The notes under the pieces are model-generated. The model did not search any database, was not told where the DNA came from, and saw only the letters and a list, made by a program, of their open reading frames with translations. A stretch of DNA of 64,000 nt, taken from positions 1 through 64,000 of the forward strand of contig CAMAXP010000010.1 of assembly GCA_945862265.1 (NCBI GenBank), read 5' to 3'. Shown piece after piece: positions 48,375 through 57,695 of this stretch (the first letter of the stretch is position 1; every line of letters starts with the position of its first letter). The position numbers were made by a program, and so were the translations under genes. This DNA comes from Bordetella parapertussis (GTDB lineage: Bacteria; Pseudomonadota; Gammaproteobacteria; Burkholderiales; SG8-39).

Positions 48375-51300
48375 CGGCACAGCTGCCCCCGGATGCCGCT
48401 GAGCGTGCCCGCGCGCTGGACCCCCGGCGCTCCTTCATCGTCCAGGCGCCGGCCGGCTCCGGCAAGACCGAACTGCTGATCCGGCGATATCTCGCATTGC
48501 TCGCGGTGGTGGACGATCCCGAGGAAATCGTCGCGATCACGTTTACCCGCAAGGCTGCAGCCGAAATGCGCCAGCGGGTCCTGAAAAAGCTCGAAGAGGC
48601 GGGCGATCCGCTTGCGCAGAATCCCGCTCGGCTGCGTATCCAGACGATCGATTCGCTGTGCGCCTCGCTCACCCGCCAGATGCCGATGCTCTCGAAGTTC
48701 GGCGCGCAGCCTGAAAGCATCGACGACGCGCGGGAGCTCTACGACGAGGCCGCGCTTGCGACCATCGCGCTTGTCGAAAGCGCCGCGGCCGAGGATACCC
48801 CCGGCCGGCGCGTTGCACAGCAGGTGGAGCGCCTCCTCGAGCATCTCGACAATGACGTTGGCCGGGTACGGGGGCTGCTGTCCGACATGCTCGCGCGCCG
48901 TGACCACTGGGTTCGCCACCTCGCGCGCATGGAGCGCACCGACCTGGAGTCCGCGCTTGAGGCAGAGCGCCTGCGCGTTGTCTCGCATGCGCAAGCGCTC
49001 TACCCGGGGACGGACCCCGGGGATCCGGATGCTTGGAAGGCACTTGCCGAGTCCCTGCTGACCAAGGAAGGCGGGTGGCGCAAGCGCTCTGCAGAGGCCA
49101 AGCGCTATGCCGAAGAAGGGGCCGTGCGCGAACCCCTGCGCACGATCCTTCAGGCGGTGCTGGCCCTGCCGCCTGCACAGTATTCGGACGAGCAGGCTGC
49201 CGTGCTCGCCGCCATCGGTGCGGTGCTGCCGCACGCCATTGCGCAGCTCAAGCTCGTTTTCCAGGCGCGCGGCCAGGTGGATTTCACGGAGATCTCCCAG
49301 TGCGCGCTGCGTGCGCTGGGTGCGGAAGGCGAACCCACCGACCTGGCGCTCGCGCTCGACTACCGTATCCGCCACCTGCTGATCGACGAGTTCCAGGACA
49401 CATCCATCAGCCAGTACGAACTGGTGTCCAGGCTCACCGAGGGCTGGGAACCGGAGGACGGGCGCACCTTGCTTGCGGTCGGCGATCCGATGCAGTCGAT
49501 CTACCGTTTCCGCGAGGCGGAGGTGGGCCTCTTCCTGCAGGCCAGGGGCACGGGAATCGGCTCGGTCGCATTGGAGCCGCTTGAGCTGCGCGCAAACTTC
49601 CGTTCGCAGGCGGGCATTGTGCAGTGGGTCAATTCGGCCTTCGCGCGGGTGATGCCGGCAAGGGAGGATGCGGTCACCGGGGCTGTGGCCTATGCCGCAT
49701 CGGTGCCCGTGCATCCTGCGTTGCAGGGCGAGGCGGTGACGGTGCATCCTTTCTTTGACAAGGACTATGCCGGGGAGGCTGCCAGGGTCGTCGAGCTGGT
49801 GCGCAAGACGCAAGCCGAGGATTCCGTCGCCACGATAGCCATCCTCGTGCGCACTCGGAGCCACCTCGCCGAGATCGTGCCGCAGCTCCAATCCGCCGGC
49901 CTCGCGTTTCGTGCCGTGGAGATCGAAGCGCTCGCAGAACGACCGGTCGTCCAGGACCTGCTCGCGCTCACGCGTGCGTTGTCGCATCCGGCCGACCGGC
50001 TGGCCTGGCTCTCGGTGCTGCGTGCGCCGTGGTGCGGGCTCATGCTCGAAGACCTTGCCGGCCTCGCGGAGGGCGCCGAGCACACCGTATTCGAACTGAT
50101 GCAGGACGCCGATCGCGTGGCGCGTTTGTCGTCCGACGGCTGCATGCGTCTCGAGCGCGTCCGGGCCATCCTGCTTCCGTGCGTTGCGAACCGGTTGCGG
50201 TCGACGCTGCGCGACAGCGTGGAGGCAGCGTGGCTCGCGCTCGGCGGACCGGCCTGCGTCGAGGATCAGACGGACCTGGAAGACGCGGGAATCTACCTTG
50301 ACCACCTTGAGGCGCACGAGCGGGCGGGCGCGGTGGAGGCCTCGTTCGAGGCGGGACTGGAAAAACTCTTTGCGCTTGCCGATGTGCACGCCGACGAACA
50401 CCTGCAAATCATGACGATGCACAAGGCGAAGGGCCTTGAGTTCGATCACGTGATCCTGCCTGGTCTCGCGCGTATGCCACGCAATGACGACAAGAAGCTG
50501 CTCCTCTGGGCCGAGACGGCCGCGCAAGCGAGATCCGGACTGCTGCTTGCGCCGATCCAGGAGGCCGGGGCCGAGACGGATCCGATCTACGCCTGGCTGC
50601 AGCGCCTCGATTCGGAGAAGTCCGCGCTCGAGTCTGCGCGCCTTCTGTACGTTGCAGCCACGCGTGCAAGACAGCGCCTTCATCTTCTTGGGGACGTGCG
50701 CCTCAAGGATGGTGCGGTCCGCCTGCCGGCTTCCAATACCCTGCTCGGGAAACTCTGGCCGGTGGTGGGGGACGCATTCGACCGGGCTGTGCCTTTGCAC
50801 GCGGCGCAAGTGCCTGCAACAGACAGCGCTTCCGGCCTGCCAGACCAGTCGCTCGTGCGCATGTCAGCCGCATGGAGCATGCCGGCCATGCCTGCGGGCG
50901 CGCAGTGGGCGGCCCCGGCCGAGGAGGCTCGGGTGCAGGACGACATCGAATTCTCCTGGGCCGGCGAGACGGCCCGCCATGTGGGATCGGTCGTGCATCG
51001 CTGGCTGCAGCGGATTGCCGAGGACGGGCTCCACGGCTGGGATGCCGCTCGTGTGGCCTCGCTGGCCGCGCAGTTTGGGAAGGAACTGGCCGCGCGCGGC
51101 GTGGCGCCGGGCGAAATCGTGGCCGCGCGCGAAATCGTGGTCGCTGCGCTTTCGGGTGCGGTGCTCGATGAGCGCGGTCGCTGGCTGCTCGGGCCGAGGG
51201 ACGAAGGCGCCAGCGAATTGCGGTTGCGCACATTCCGGGATGGCCGGTTGCGCACGCTTGTGATCGACCGGACATTTGTCGTGGATGGAAAGCGCTGGAT

Positions 51301-51469
51301 CGTCGACTACAAGACCAGTCGCCACGAGGGCGCCGGGCTCGAAGCCTTCCTGGAAAGGGAGAAGGAGCGCTATGCGCCCCAGCTGGCCCGCTATGCCGCA
51401 GCATTGGGCGGGACGCGCCTGGGCCTGTATTTCCCGATGTTGCGGGGCTGGAAAGCCTGGGATGGCTGA
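48371..51469 (+). CDS. AddA-type UvrD helicase-nuclease
   Basis: A 1032-residue superfamily 1A helicase with a C-terminal nuclease. Walker A is APAGSGKTE with K32, motif Ia ITFTRKAAAEM, Walker B LLIDEFQDTS, motif IV/V MTMHKAKGLEFDHVI, and motif VI LLYVAATRARQRLHLL. The C-terminal PD-(D/E)XK site has D979 and K981 in IVDYKTS. With AddB it would form the AddAB complex, the functional counterpart of RecBCD, and feed RecA. The overlap ATGA with the upstream gene supports equal production of both subunits. Confidence 0.87.
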   Translation: MTAQLPPDAAERARALDPRRSFIVQAPAGSGKTELLIRRYLALLAVVDDPEEIVAITFTRKAAAEMRQRVLKKLEEAGDPLAQNPARLRIQTIDSLCASLTRQMPMLSKFGAQPESIDDARELYDEAALATIALVESAAAEDTPGRRVAQQVERLLEHLDNDVGRVRGLLSDMLARRDHWVRHLARMERTDLESALEAERLRVVSHAQALYPGTDPGDPDAWKALAESLLTKEGGWRKRSAEAKRYAEEGAVREPLRTILQAVLALPPAQYSDEQAAVLAAIGAVLPHAIAQLKLVFQARGQVDFTEISQCALRALGAEGEPTDLALALDYRIRHLLIDEFQDTSISQYELVSRLTEGWEPEDGRTLLAVGDPMQSIYRFREAEVGLFLQARGTGIGSVALEPLELRANFRSQAGIVQWVNSAFARVMPAREDAVTGAVAYAASVPVHPALQGEAVTVHPFFDKDYAGEAARVVELVRKTQAEDSVATIAILVRTRSHLAEIVPQLQSAGLAFRAVEIEALAERPVVQDLLALTRALSHPADRLAWLSVLRAPWCGLMLEDLAGLAEGAEHTVFELMQDADRVARLSSDGCMRLERVRAILLPCVANRLRSTLRDSVEAAWLALGGPACVEDQTDLEDAGIYLDHLEAHERAGAVEASFEAGLEKLFALADVHADEHLQIMTMHKAKGLEFDHVILPGLARMPRNDDKKLLLWAETAAQARSGLLLAPIQEAGAETDPIYAWLQRLDSEKSALESARLLYVAATRARQRLHLLGDVRLKDGAVRLPASNTLLGKLWPVVGDAFDRAVPLHAAQVPATDSASGLPDQSLVRMSAAWSMPAMPAGAQWAAPAEEARVQDDIEFSWAGETARHVGSVVHRWLQRIAEDGLHGWDAARVASLAAQFGKELAARGVAPGEIVAAREIVVAALSGAVLDERGRWLLGPRDEGASELRLRTFRDGRLRTLVIDRTFVVDGKRWIVDYKTSRHEGAGLEAFLEREKERYAPQLARYAAALGGTRLGLYFPMLRGWKAWDG

Positions 51470-51510
51470 GCGGAAAAAGCGCATAATGGTGCAGCGCGGA
51501 GACCAGACTC

Positions 51511-52290
51511 ATGCTTAGGTCAGCCCTTATCCTCCTTGCCGCGATCCTCGCGGGATGCTCCACCAATCTGGTGACCGGGCGGGACCAGATCGTCGCCATC
51601 CCGGCAGTGCAGGCGCACGCGTCGATCGGCTACGCGCTGTCCTCGGGCGCACAGAAAATCGCGGGCCTGCCGTGCGGCGAGGTGTGTCGTGACCAAGTAC
51701 GCGCAGCGGCGTTTGCATTGCAGGCGGCCCGTGTCGGGGAGGGTCTGCAGCAGGCGGCACGCCGCATGGCGCCTGACCTGTTCGAGCGCATCGAGTCTTT
51801 CGAGATTGGCGTGCAGGCGAGCCTTGGGGTAGCCAGTGGATCAAGCGCGCGTGGGCAGATCGCGCTCGGCGCCGGACTTGCCCGCCTCGAGCCGAGCGAC
51901 GACGTGACCGCGTTCCTCATCGCGCGCGAGATGGCCCACGTGATCGCGCGCCATGACGAGGAGGATTCCGGCGCACGCATGTTCTCGTCGGGGGTCACAA
52001 CGCTGATCCCGGGCTACAACCTCATAGCCAAGCTGATCGCATCGGTGCTCGGGTCGGGGGCGATGGTGCGCAGCTGGGCGCTCCAGCAGCGTCGCGAGGC
52101 GGACGAAATCGCGATTGCGCTGCTCGAGCTCACCGGGCGTTCCGCGGGGCGCATTGCGCAGGGCCTGGCCTCGGGCATCGATGCCGGGCAACTGGCCGAA
52201 GACGACTGGGCCGTGAGGTACCGGGAATCCGCCGAGCGCCTAGTGCTGCTCTCGCAACTGCCTCCCCGGTACGCGGAGTTCGGGGAGTAG
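51511..52290 (+). CDS. M48-like lipoprotein with degenerate metal site
   Basis: A 259-residue predicted lipoprotein: hydrophobic start and lipobox LAGC with C16 as lipidation site. The body resembles periplasmic M48 (Oma1/YggG-like) peptidases, including the READE third-ligand region. At the zinc motif, the expected HExxH reads R139-E140-M-A-H143 (IAREMAHVIARHD), so the first His is Arg. Zinc binding and catalysis are therefore doubtful and the protein may be a pseudo-protease. A CATAAT element at 51483-51488 may be its promoter -10. It follows AddA by 41 bases. Confidence 0.72.
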   Translation: MLRSALILLAAILAGCSTNLVTGRDQIVAIPAVQAHASIGYALSSGAQKIAGLPCGEVCRDQVRAAAFALQAARVGEGLQQAARRMAPDLFERIESFEIGVQASLGVASGSSARGQIALGAGLARLEPSDDVTAFLIAREMAHVIARHDEEDSGARMFSSGVTTLIPGYNLIAKLIASVLGSGAMVRSWALQQRREADEIAIALLELTGRSAGRIAQGLASGIDAGQLAEDDWAVRYRESAERLVLLSQLPPRYAEFGE

Positions 52291-52376
52291 GGGCAAGCGA
52301 CCCTGGTCGCGTCAAGGCCATCAATTCGCAGCGGCAGGCTTTTCCCCGGCGGAACTCGGGGATAATCCCATCTATC

Positions 52377-53612
52377 ATGAAACGCGAAAACCTTTCCCGC
52401 GCGCAGAGCTGGGCCATCCTCGGCGGGGCGGCCGTGATGCTGAGCCTTGCAATGGGCATGCGCCAAAGCTGGGGCCTCTTCCAGCCCCACATGATCCGCG
52501 ACATCGGCATCACGGCCGCGGACTTCTCCCTCGCGATAGCGATCCAGAACATCGTATGGGGTATCACGCAGCCATTCGTCGGGATGTTTGCCGACCGCCA
52601 CGGAGTCCGCCCGGTCGTGCTGGCCGGCGTCACCATTTACGCGCTGGGCATCGTGATCAGCATCTTCGCGCACTCCGTATTCGTGTTTACGTTCGGTGCC
52701 GGGATATGCATCGGCCTGGCGCTTTCCTGTACCGCGTCAAACATCGCGATGAACGTCACCGCGCGCACAGCCACGCCCGCCAAGCGCATGGTCGCGATGG
52801 GCACCGTATCGGCAATCGGGTCGCTCGGCCTGACCATTGCCTCGCCCCTCGCGCAGACGCTGATCACCACCAGTGGCTGGCAGGTGGCGATGGTGGGCTT
52901 CCTCGCGCTCGTCGTGGTCATGGTGCCGGCGGCCTTTTTTGCGGGCGGCGCCGACAAGATCGAGACGGAGGTGTCCACGGGCGTGCCCCAGTCGGTGAGC
53001 CAGGCCGTCAGGGAGGCCATGGGCCACTCGGGTTACGTGGTGCTCGCCGTGGCGTTTTTCGTGTGCGGCCTGCAGTTGGTGTTCATTACGACGCACCTGC
53101 CTACCTACCTGGCGATCTGCGGCATGGATCCCTCGGTGGGCGCGAATGCGCTTGCGCTGGTCGGCCTGTTCAACGTGATCGGGTCCTACCTGTTCGGCTG
53201 GCTTGGCGGGCTCTACTCGAAGCGCATGCTGCTGGGTGGCATCTACGTGCTGCGGTCGCTGTGCATCACGGCGTATTTCCTTGTGCCGCCAACGCCGACC
53301 TCGACGCTGGTGTTCGCTGCAGCCATGGGCACTCTGTGGCTGGGGGTGGTGCCGCTCGTGAGCGGGCTGGTGGTGCACCTCTTCGGCCTGCGCTACATGG
53401 CCACGCTGTCGGGAATCGCGTTCTTCAGCCACCAGGTCGGGTCGTTTTTCGGTGCCTGGGGCGGCGGGCTCATCTACAGCACGCTCGGCAATTACGATCG
53501 CGCATGGCAGGGCGCTGTGGCCATCGGCATCCTCGCCGGCCTCTTCCAGATGACCATGAACGTGCGCCCTTCGGCGCGCATTGCGGCAGAGCGGGGCGCG
53601 GTAGCCGCCTAG
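52377..53612 (+). CDS. MFS transporter
   Basis: A 411-residue transporter with 12 predicted membrane segments and MFS signature GMFADRHGVRPVV in the first cytoplasmic loop. It resembles the monocarboxylate/oxalate-formate-type MFS group found near catabolic genes. Substrate unknown. The ATG at 52377 lies after a GATAAT element. It converges with the SMP-30 gene across 111 bases that contain an AT-rich patch and a small ATTTAT/ATAAAT dyad. Confidence 0.87.
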   Translation: MKRENLSRAQSWAILGGAAVMLSLAMGMRQSWGLFQPHMIRDIGITAADFSLAIAIQNIVWGITQPFVGMFADRHGVRPVVLAGVTIYALGIVISIFAHSVFVFTFGAGICIGLALSCTASNIAMNVTARTATPAKRMVAMGTVSAIGSLGLTIASPLAQTLITTSGWQVAMVGFLALVVVMVPAAFFAGGADKIETEVSTGVPQSVSQAVREAMGHSGYVVLAVAFFVCGLQLVFITTHLPTYLAICGMDPSVGANALALVGLFNVIGSYLFGWLGGLYSKRMLLGGIYVLRSLCITAYFLVPPTPTSTLVFAAAMGTLWLGVVPLVSGLVVHLFGLRYMATLSGIAFFSHQVGSFFGAWGGGLIYSTLGNYDRAWQGAVAIGILAGLFQMTMNVRPSARIAAERGAVAA

Positions 53613-53723
53613 GCTGCAGTCGAGCACCCTTTCACCGAAGGTTTCGCCGGGCCTTCCAGGCCGATTTATTTGCCATAAATAGAAAAATTACAATGGCCAG
53701 GTGCCTCGAGGCGTTGCGCCCGA

Positions 53724-54647
53724 CTAGGCGTGCGAGTAAAGCGGCAGGCCCGCTGACGGCAGGTCGGCCTCGAGGATCGAGCCGGTTTCGGATTCGGTCA
53801 GCACCAGGGTCGAAGTGCCGGGCCTGAAAGCGACGTTGGTCACCGCTGGACCCGCCGGGCTGCGCACGAAATGCGTGACCTCGCCACGGGGGTTGAGCAC
53901 GAACGCTCCGCCCAGGCTTGCGTGCGCGACCACCAGCCGGCCGTCCGCCGCCATCGCCATCCCGTCCGGGCCACTGGTGCCGAAGAACGTGCGGAACGCC
54001 CCCACCTTTGAAATCGAGCCGTCGGCGAGCAGGGGGCCGCGCCACACCGCATTGCCGCGGGTGACCGCCACAAACAGCGTCCGCCCGCGGGCGTCGAGCG
54101 CGATACCGTTGGGGCTGGGCACGGTGTGCAGCAGCAGGTCGAGCCGGCCGTCGGGTCGCAAGCGGTAGACCCGCCCGGTGGGGTCGTGCAGCCCGGTCTG
54201 TCCCTGGTCGGTGAAGTAGCAGGTGCCTTCGGCATCGAAGGTGAGGTCGTTCAGTCCCTTGAACGATTCGCTGTTGCGGTGGCCCTTGATCGTTTCGGGC
54301 GTGCCTTTCGCGGGGTCGATCCGGAGCAGCCCGCGGCGATAGTCGGTCACCCAAAGGCTGCCGTCACGATGGATGGCGATACCGTTGGGCCAGCCGTTTT
54401 CGTACTCGGCCACCAGCGCCCAGTCGAGCGCCGGCGAAATGCGGAAAATGCGCCCGCTCGGGATGTCGGTGATGTAGAGGTTGCCCGCCCGGTCGAAGGC
54501 GGGGCCTTCGATGAAGCTGTCGGTGAGCAGCCCGGGTTTGTTCGCGTTCGCCCAGTCGGAGGGTTCCGGCCGGCGCAGCCGGTCCGGCATCCTGGTGAGG
54601 ACGCGCGCCTCGATGACTTCAGGCGCGGTGAAGGACAGGTTCCACAT
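53724..54647 (-). CDS. SMP-30/gluconolactonase family lactonase
   Basis: A 307-residue six-bladed beta-propeller of the SMP-30 family: EGPAFDRAGNLYITDI, NGIAIHRDGSLWVTDY, LNDLTFDAEGTCYFTD and PNGIALDARGRTLFV mark blades and metal-ligand regions. The family hydrolyses sugar or other lactones with a divalent metal. The ATG at 54647 overlaps the stop of the upstream Bug gene (ATGA). No signal peptide, so it is cytosolic. With the Bug receptor it suggests uptake and hydrolysis of a lactone-type or acid substrate. Confidence 0.87.
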   Translation of the reverse strand: MWNLSFTAPEVIEARVLTRMPDRLRRPEPSDWANANKPGLLTDSFIEGPAFDRAGNLYITDIPSGRIFRISPALDWALVAEYENGWPNGIAIHRDGSLWVTDYRRGLLRIDPAKGTPETIKGHRNSESFKGLNDLTFDAEGTCYFTDQGQTGLHDPTGRVYRLRPDGRLDLLLHTVPSPNGIALDARGRTLFVAVTRGNAVWRGPLLADGSISKVGAFRTFFGTSGPDGMAMAADGRLVVAHASLGGAFVLNPRGEVTHFVRSPAGPAVTNVAFRPGTSTLVLTESETGSILEADLPSAGLPLYSHA

Positions 54648-55624
54648 CAGTCGACACGTGCTCCCGAAGCCTTCACGATCGGCGCCCACTTGGCGACTTC
54701 GCCGCGGATATGCGCGTTTGCCTCTTCCGGCGTGCCGGGTGCCGGCTCGGCGCCCACGCCGAGGAATTTCTCGCGGGTCTCGGCGCTCTGCAGCACCTTG
54801 AGCATTTCGGCGTTGAGCCGGGCGACGATCTCGCGCGGCGTGGCCGCCGGCACGAGCAGCGCCCACCAGGAGTTGGCTTCGAATCCCGGGAGGCCTGACT
54901 CGGCGAACGTCGGCGCGTTCGGCATGGCGCCCGAGCGCTTGGCGCTGGTCACGCCTATCACCTTCAGCCGTCCCCCCGAGACATTGGTCTGCACCGAGGG
55001 GATGTTGTCCATCAGCAGTTGCACATGGCCGCCGACCACGTCGACCATCGCCGGGCCCGCGCCCTTGTATGGGATGTGCGTCATCTGGATGCCGGCGAGG
55101 TTCTTGAACAATTCGGTGGACAGGTGCGGCGTCGTGCCGCTGCCCGGCGTAGCGAAGCTGAGCGAGCCCGGTTTCGTCTTCGCCAGCGCAATGAGTTCCT
55201 GCACGGTATTGGCCGGCACCGCGGGATGGGCCACAAGGATGTTGGGGATGGCCGCGATCATCGTCACTGCCGCCAGGTCCTTGACCGTGTCATAGGGCAG
55301 CTTCGAGTAAAGCGTGGCATTGATCGCCATCGTCGTCGATGCCGACAGCAGGATCGTGTAACCGTCGGGCGGTGCCTTGGCTGTGAGTTCGGTGGCGAGT
55401 GTCGTACCGGCCCCGGCGCGAAAATCGATCACCACCGGCTGGCCGAGTCCTTCGCCAAGCTTCGGGGCGATCATCCGGCCCAGCACATCACCCGTGCCGC
55501 CTGCGGGGAAAGGGATGACAAGGCGCAGTGGCTTGGAGGGGAAGGGTTGGGCCTGAGCGGCGCAAGCAAAGACGGCGATCGTCAGGGCTGCCGTTCCGGC
55601 CAGAATGCGTGCTATTTTTGTCAT
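54647..55624 (-). CDS. Bug-family tripartite tricarboxylate transporter substrate-binding protein
   Basis: A 325-residue Bug receptor with signal peptide ending CAAQAQ, then FPSKPLRLVIPFPAGG, a FRAGAGT loop, PPDGYTI, IPYKGAGPAM and LVPAATPREIV. GGAGG precedes the ATG at 55624. It is coupled by a 4-base overlap to the SMP-30 lactonase. It is divergent from a degraded Bug copy starting 34 bases away. Confidence 0.9.
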   Translation of the reverse strand: MTKIARILAGTAALTIAVFACAAQAQPFPSKPLRLVIPFPAGGTGDVLGRMIAPKLGEGLGQPVVIDFRAGAGTTLATELTAKAPPDGYTILLSASTTMAINATLYSKLPYDTVKDLAAVTMIAAIPNILVAHPAVPANTVQELIALAKTKPGSLSFATPGSGTTPHLSTELFKNLAGIQMTHIPYKGAGPAMVDVVGGHVQLLMDNIPSVQTNVSGGRLKVIGVTSAKRSGAMPNAPTFAESGLPGFEANSWWALLVPAATPREIVARLNAEMLKVLQSAETREKFLGVGAEPAPGTPEEANAHIRGEVAKWAPIVKASGARVD

Positions 55625-55657
55625 GTTGCCTCCTTGCGAACAGGATACCGGAAATCC

Positions 55658-55812
55658 ATGTCGTGCCTGAAGCCCTTCCTGCTGTGCGTGCTGTCTGGCG
55701 TCAGTTCCTCGGCGATCGGCCTGACCTGCCCACCATGGCGGAGGCGGGGCTGCCGGGATTCGAGGCCGCCGCCGTCTATGCGCTATCCAGGGCCGCCCTT
55801 GCTTTTGCCTAA
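55658..55812 (+). pseudogene. Internally deleted Bug receptor remnant
   Basis: An ATG at 55658 reads MSCLKPFLLCVLSGVSSSA, a signal-peptide start similar to that of the intact Bug gene at 59335 (MSACFKPW). About 20 codons later another frame reads GDRPDLPTMAEAGLPGFEAA, a segment normally found near residue 230 of Bug proteins, and ends at a stop at 55812. Some 200 residues between are missing and the C-terminus is truncated. It is non-functional. Confidence 0.65.
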
Positions 55813-55853
55813 GTCCGGCCGCAAGTGCACACTTGGGGCGCGGGAGGCGATGG

Positions 55854-56429
55854 ATGTCGAAGAAGCGGAAAGTCGTCTGGAGCAAGAAGGTCGTGGCGGT
55901 GATGTGCTCGCCGCTGTTCTTCGTTGCCAGTCTTGCAGGCGGAACCCTGCTGGGCGCGGGTCCGCTCGAGTCGGTCGGCGGCCGGGAGATGGCGCGCGGC
56001 GACCGCCCCGACCTGCGGATGGCAATCGTGGCTACCGTGCCGGATCCTGCAAGCCCCGGGGCGGTGCGTGTCGAGCAGGTGGCACTTGCGGCGTTGCCGT
56101 TGTTCAAGGAGAAGAGCCCCGGCTTCAGCCTGCTCCCGCCGCACGCCGAGGGCCGCATCGAGAACCCCTTTTCCGGGGCAGTCACTGAATACAAGGTTCT
56201 GCCCGTGGACGGCGGCACGCTGGTGGAGACGACTTTCAGGCAGGAACTGGTTCGTGTGCGCGCGCGCTACCTTGCCACGCGCACCGAGGTGAAACCGCTT
56301 TACACGCATTCCGGGTCGGCGATCGGCGCGCTGCTGCTCGGGCTCGGCCTCGCCTCCGTTCTGGCGATGATCGGGCGGGTAATGAAATATTCGATCCAGC
56401 ACCGGGAGGCGCGGGGGCGGTTGGGGTAG
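55854..56429 (+). CDS. Hypothetical protein with two membrane segments
   Basis: A 191-residue protein beginning MSKKRKVVWSKK, with a membrane segment at about 16-36 and another near the C-terminus (about 154-177). The loop between is about 115 residues and probably periplasmic. GGAGG lies 7 bases before the ATG. It was not recognised as any known family. It ends 17 bases before the enolase-superfamily gene, so the two could share a transcript. Confidence 0.65.
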   Translation: MSKKRKVVWSKKVVAVMCSPLFFVASLAGGTLLGAGPLESVGGREMARGDRPDLRMAIVATVPDPASPGAVRVEQVALAALPLFKEKSPGFSLLPPHAEGRIENPFSGAVTEYKVLPVDGGTLVETTFRQELVRVRARYLATRTEVKPLYTHSGSAIGALLLGLGLASVLAMIGRVMKYSIQHREARGRLG

Positions 56430-56446
56430 CGGAGTAAACTCCGCGG

Positions 56447-57556
56447 ATGAAAATCACCGACCTCACACTTACCCTCTTCGCCTGGGACGACATTCCCGTC
56501 CTGAGCTACGGTGCCCACAGCGGCACGCTCCAGCAGGGCAGCAAGCTCGGACTGCTCGCGATTGAAACCGACGCTGGCATTACGGGCCACGCTTTCCTCG
56601 GCTCGGCCATGTATCCGGCCGACATGGACGCTGCGGCCCTGATCCGCTTCCTCAAGCCCATCGTGCTCGGGCAGGACCCGATGAACCGCGAGCTGCTGAA
56701 CCAGCGCATGTGGAAGCGCGGCCGCAACACCAGCGTGCGCTCGATCGGGGCAATTGACGTTGCGCTTTGGGACATTGCCGGCAAGGCGGCGAACCTGCCG
56801 ATCTACCAGATGCTTGGCGCCTACCGCGACCGCATTCCCGCCTATGCGAGCTCCGCGGTGCTCTCCGGCCCGCAAGCCTATGCCGAGGAGGCAGTGAAGT
56901 TCCGCGATGCCGGCTGGGCGGCGTACAAGATCCATCCCCGCCAGGTCTGGAAGGAAGACATCGTCACCTGCGAGGCGGTGCGCAAGGCCGTCGGCCCGGA
57001 TTACACGCTGATGCTGGATTCGACCTGGGCCTACCAGTACGACGTCGCGCTGCGCGTTGGCCTCGCGATCCAGGACCTCGGTTTCTTCTGGTACGAGGAT
57101 CCGCTCGCCGACCAGGACATCTACAACTACGTGAAGCTGCGCGAGAAGCTGTCGATCCCCATCATGGCCACCGAGTACCCGGCCGGCGGACTTGAGTCCT
57201 ACGCGCAATGGATCACCGAGAAAGCCACGGACTACCTGCGCGGCGATGTTGCCGTAAAGGGCGGCATCACCACGCTGATGAAAACCGCGCATCTCGCCGA
57301 GGCGTTCCACATGAACTACGAAATCCACCACGGCGGAAATTCGCTCAACAACGTGGCGAACCTGCATGTGGCGATGGCGATCCGCAACACCCAGTTCTTC
57401 GAAGTGCTGCTCCCGGACGCGGCGCAGAAGTACGGTCTCGTGCAGGACATCGAGATCGGTAAGGACGGCTATGTGCAGGCCCCCGTAGGGCCGGGGCTGG
57501 GCGCGCAGATCGACTTCGACCTGATCAAGCGCAAGACCGTGGCGGTGCTGGCCTAG
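56447..57556 (+). CDS. Enolase-superfamily enzyme (mandelate racemase/muconate lactonizing type)
   Basis: A 369-residue enolase-superfamily protein. Metal ligands D191 (LMLDSTW), E217 (FWYEDPL) and E243 (ATEYPAGG) are present. The general base region K161-x-H163 (YKIHPRQ) replaces the KxK of mandelate racemase, while the D267/H294 pair on the other face matches its spacing. Such enzymes remove an alpha-proton from a carboxylate; a dehydratase of a sugar acid or related hydroxyacid is more likely than racemisation because the second Lys is missing. It lies in the catabolic region next to Bug and lactonase genes. Confidence 0.82.
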   Translation: MKITDLTLTLFAWDDIPVLSYGAHSGTLQQGSKLGLLAIETDAGITGHAFLGSAMYPADMDAAALIRFLKPIVLGQDPMNRELLNQRMWKRGRNTSVRSIGAIDVALWDIAGKAANLPIYQMLGAYRDRIPAYASSAVLSGPQAYAEEAVKFRDAGWAAYKIHPRQVWKEDIVTCEAVRKAVGPDYTLMLDSTWAYQYDVALRVGLAIQDLGFFWYEDPLADQDIYNYVKLREKLSIPIMATEYPAGGLESYAQWITEKATDYLRGDVAVKGGITTLMKTAHLAEAFHMNYEIHHGGNSLNNVANLHVAMAIRNTQFFEVLLPDAAQKYGLVQDIEIGKDGYVQAPVGPGLGAQIDFDLIKRKTVAVLA

Positions 57557-57638
57557 GGTTTTCCCTCGCTTTCTCAATTTCCCGGGCATGCCCATCCGCG
57601 CTGCGCAATCCGCATGTTGAAATGCCTGTCGTAACAAG

Positions 57639-57682
57639 TTGACTTCAGGGGAGGGCGCTCCTAGTCTGGGTCACGACAGACT
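57639..57682 (+). promoter_or_regulatory. Promoter-like element and palindrome before the ABM/Rieske operon
   Basis: TTGACT at 57639-57644 is followed 17 bases later by a weak -10, TAGTCT (57662-57667). Overlapping it is a perfect dyad AGTCTG-N8-CAGACT (57663-57682), well placed for a repressor. The remaining bases between 57557 and 57638 show nothing recognised. Confidence 0.4.
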
Positions 57683-57695
57683 CAAGGAGACAACA

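Noticed and set aside
48272-51469. RecB/RecC rather than AddA/AddB
   Set aside because: Only two subunits are present, the first has a nuclease domain and AddB-type FeS cysteines, and no recD gene follows.
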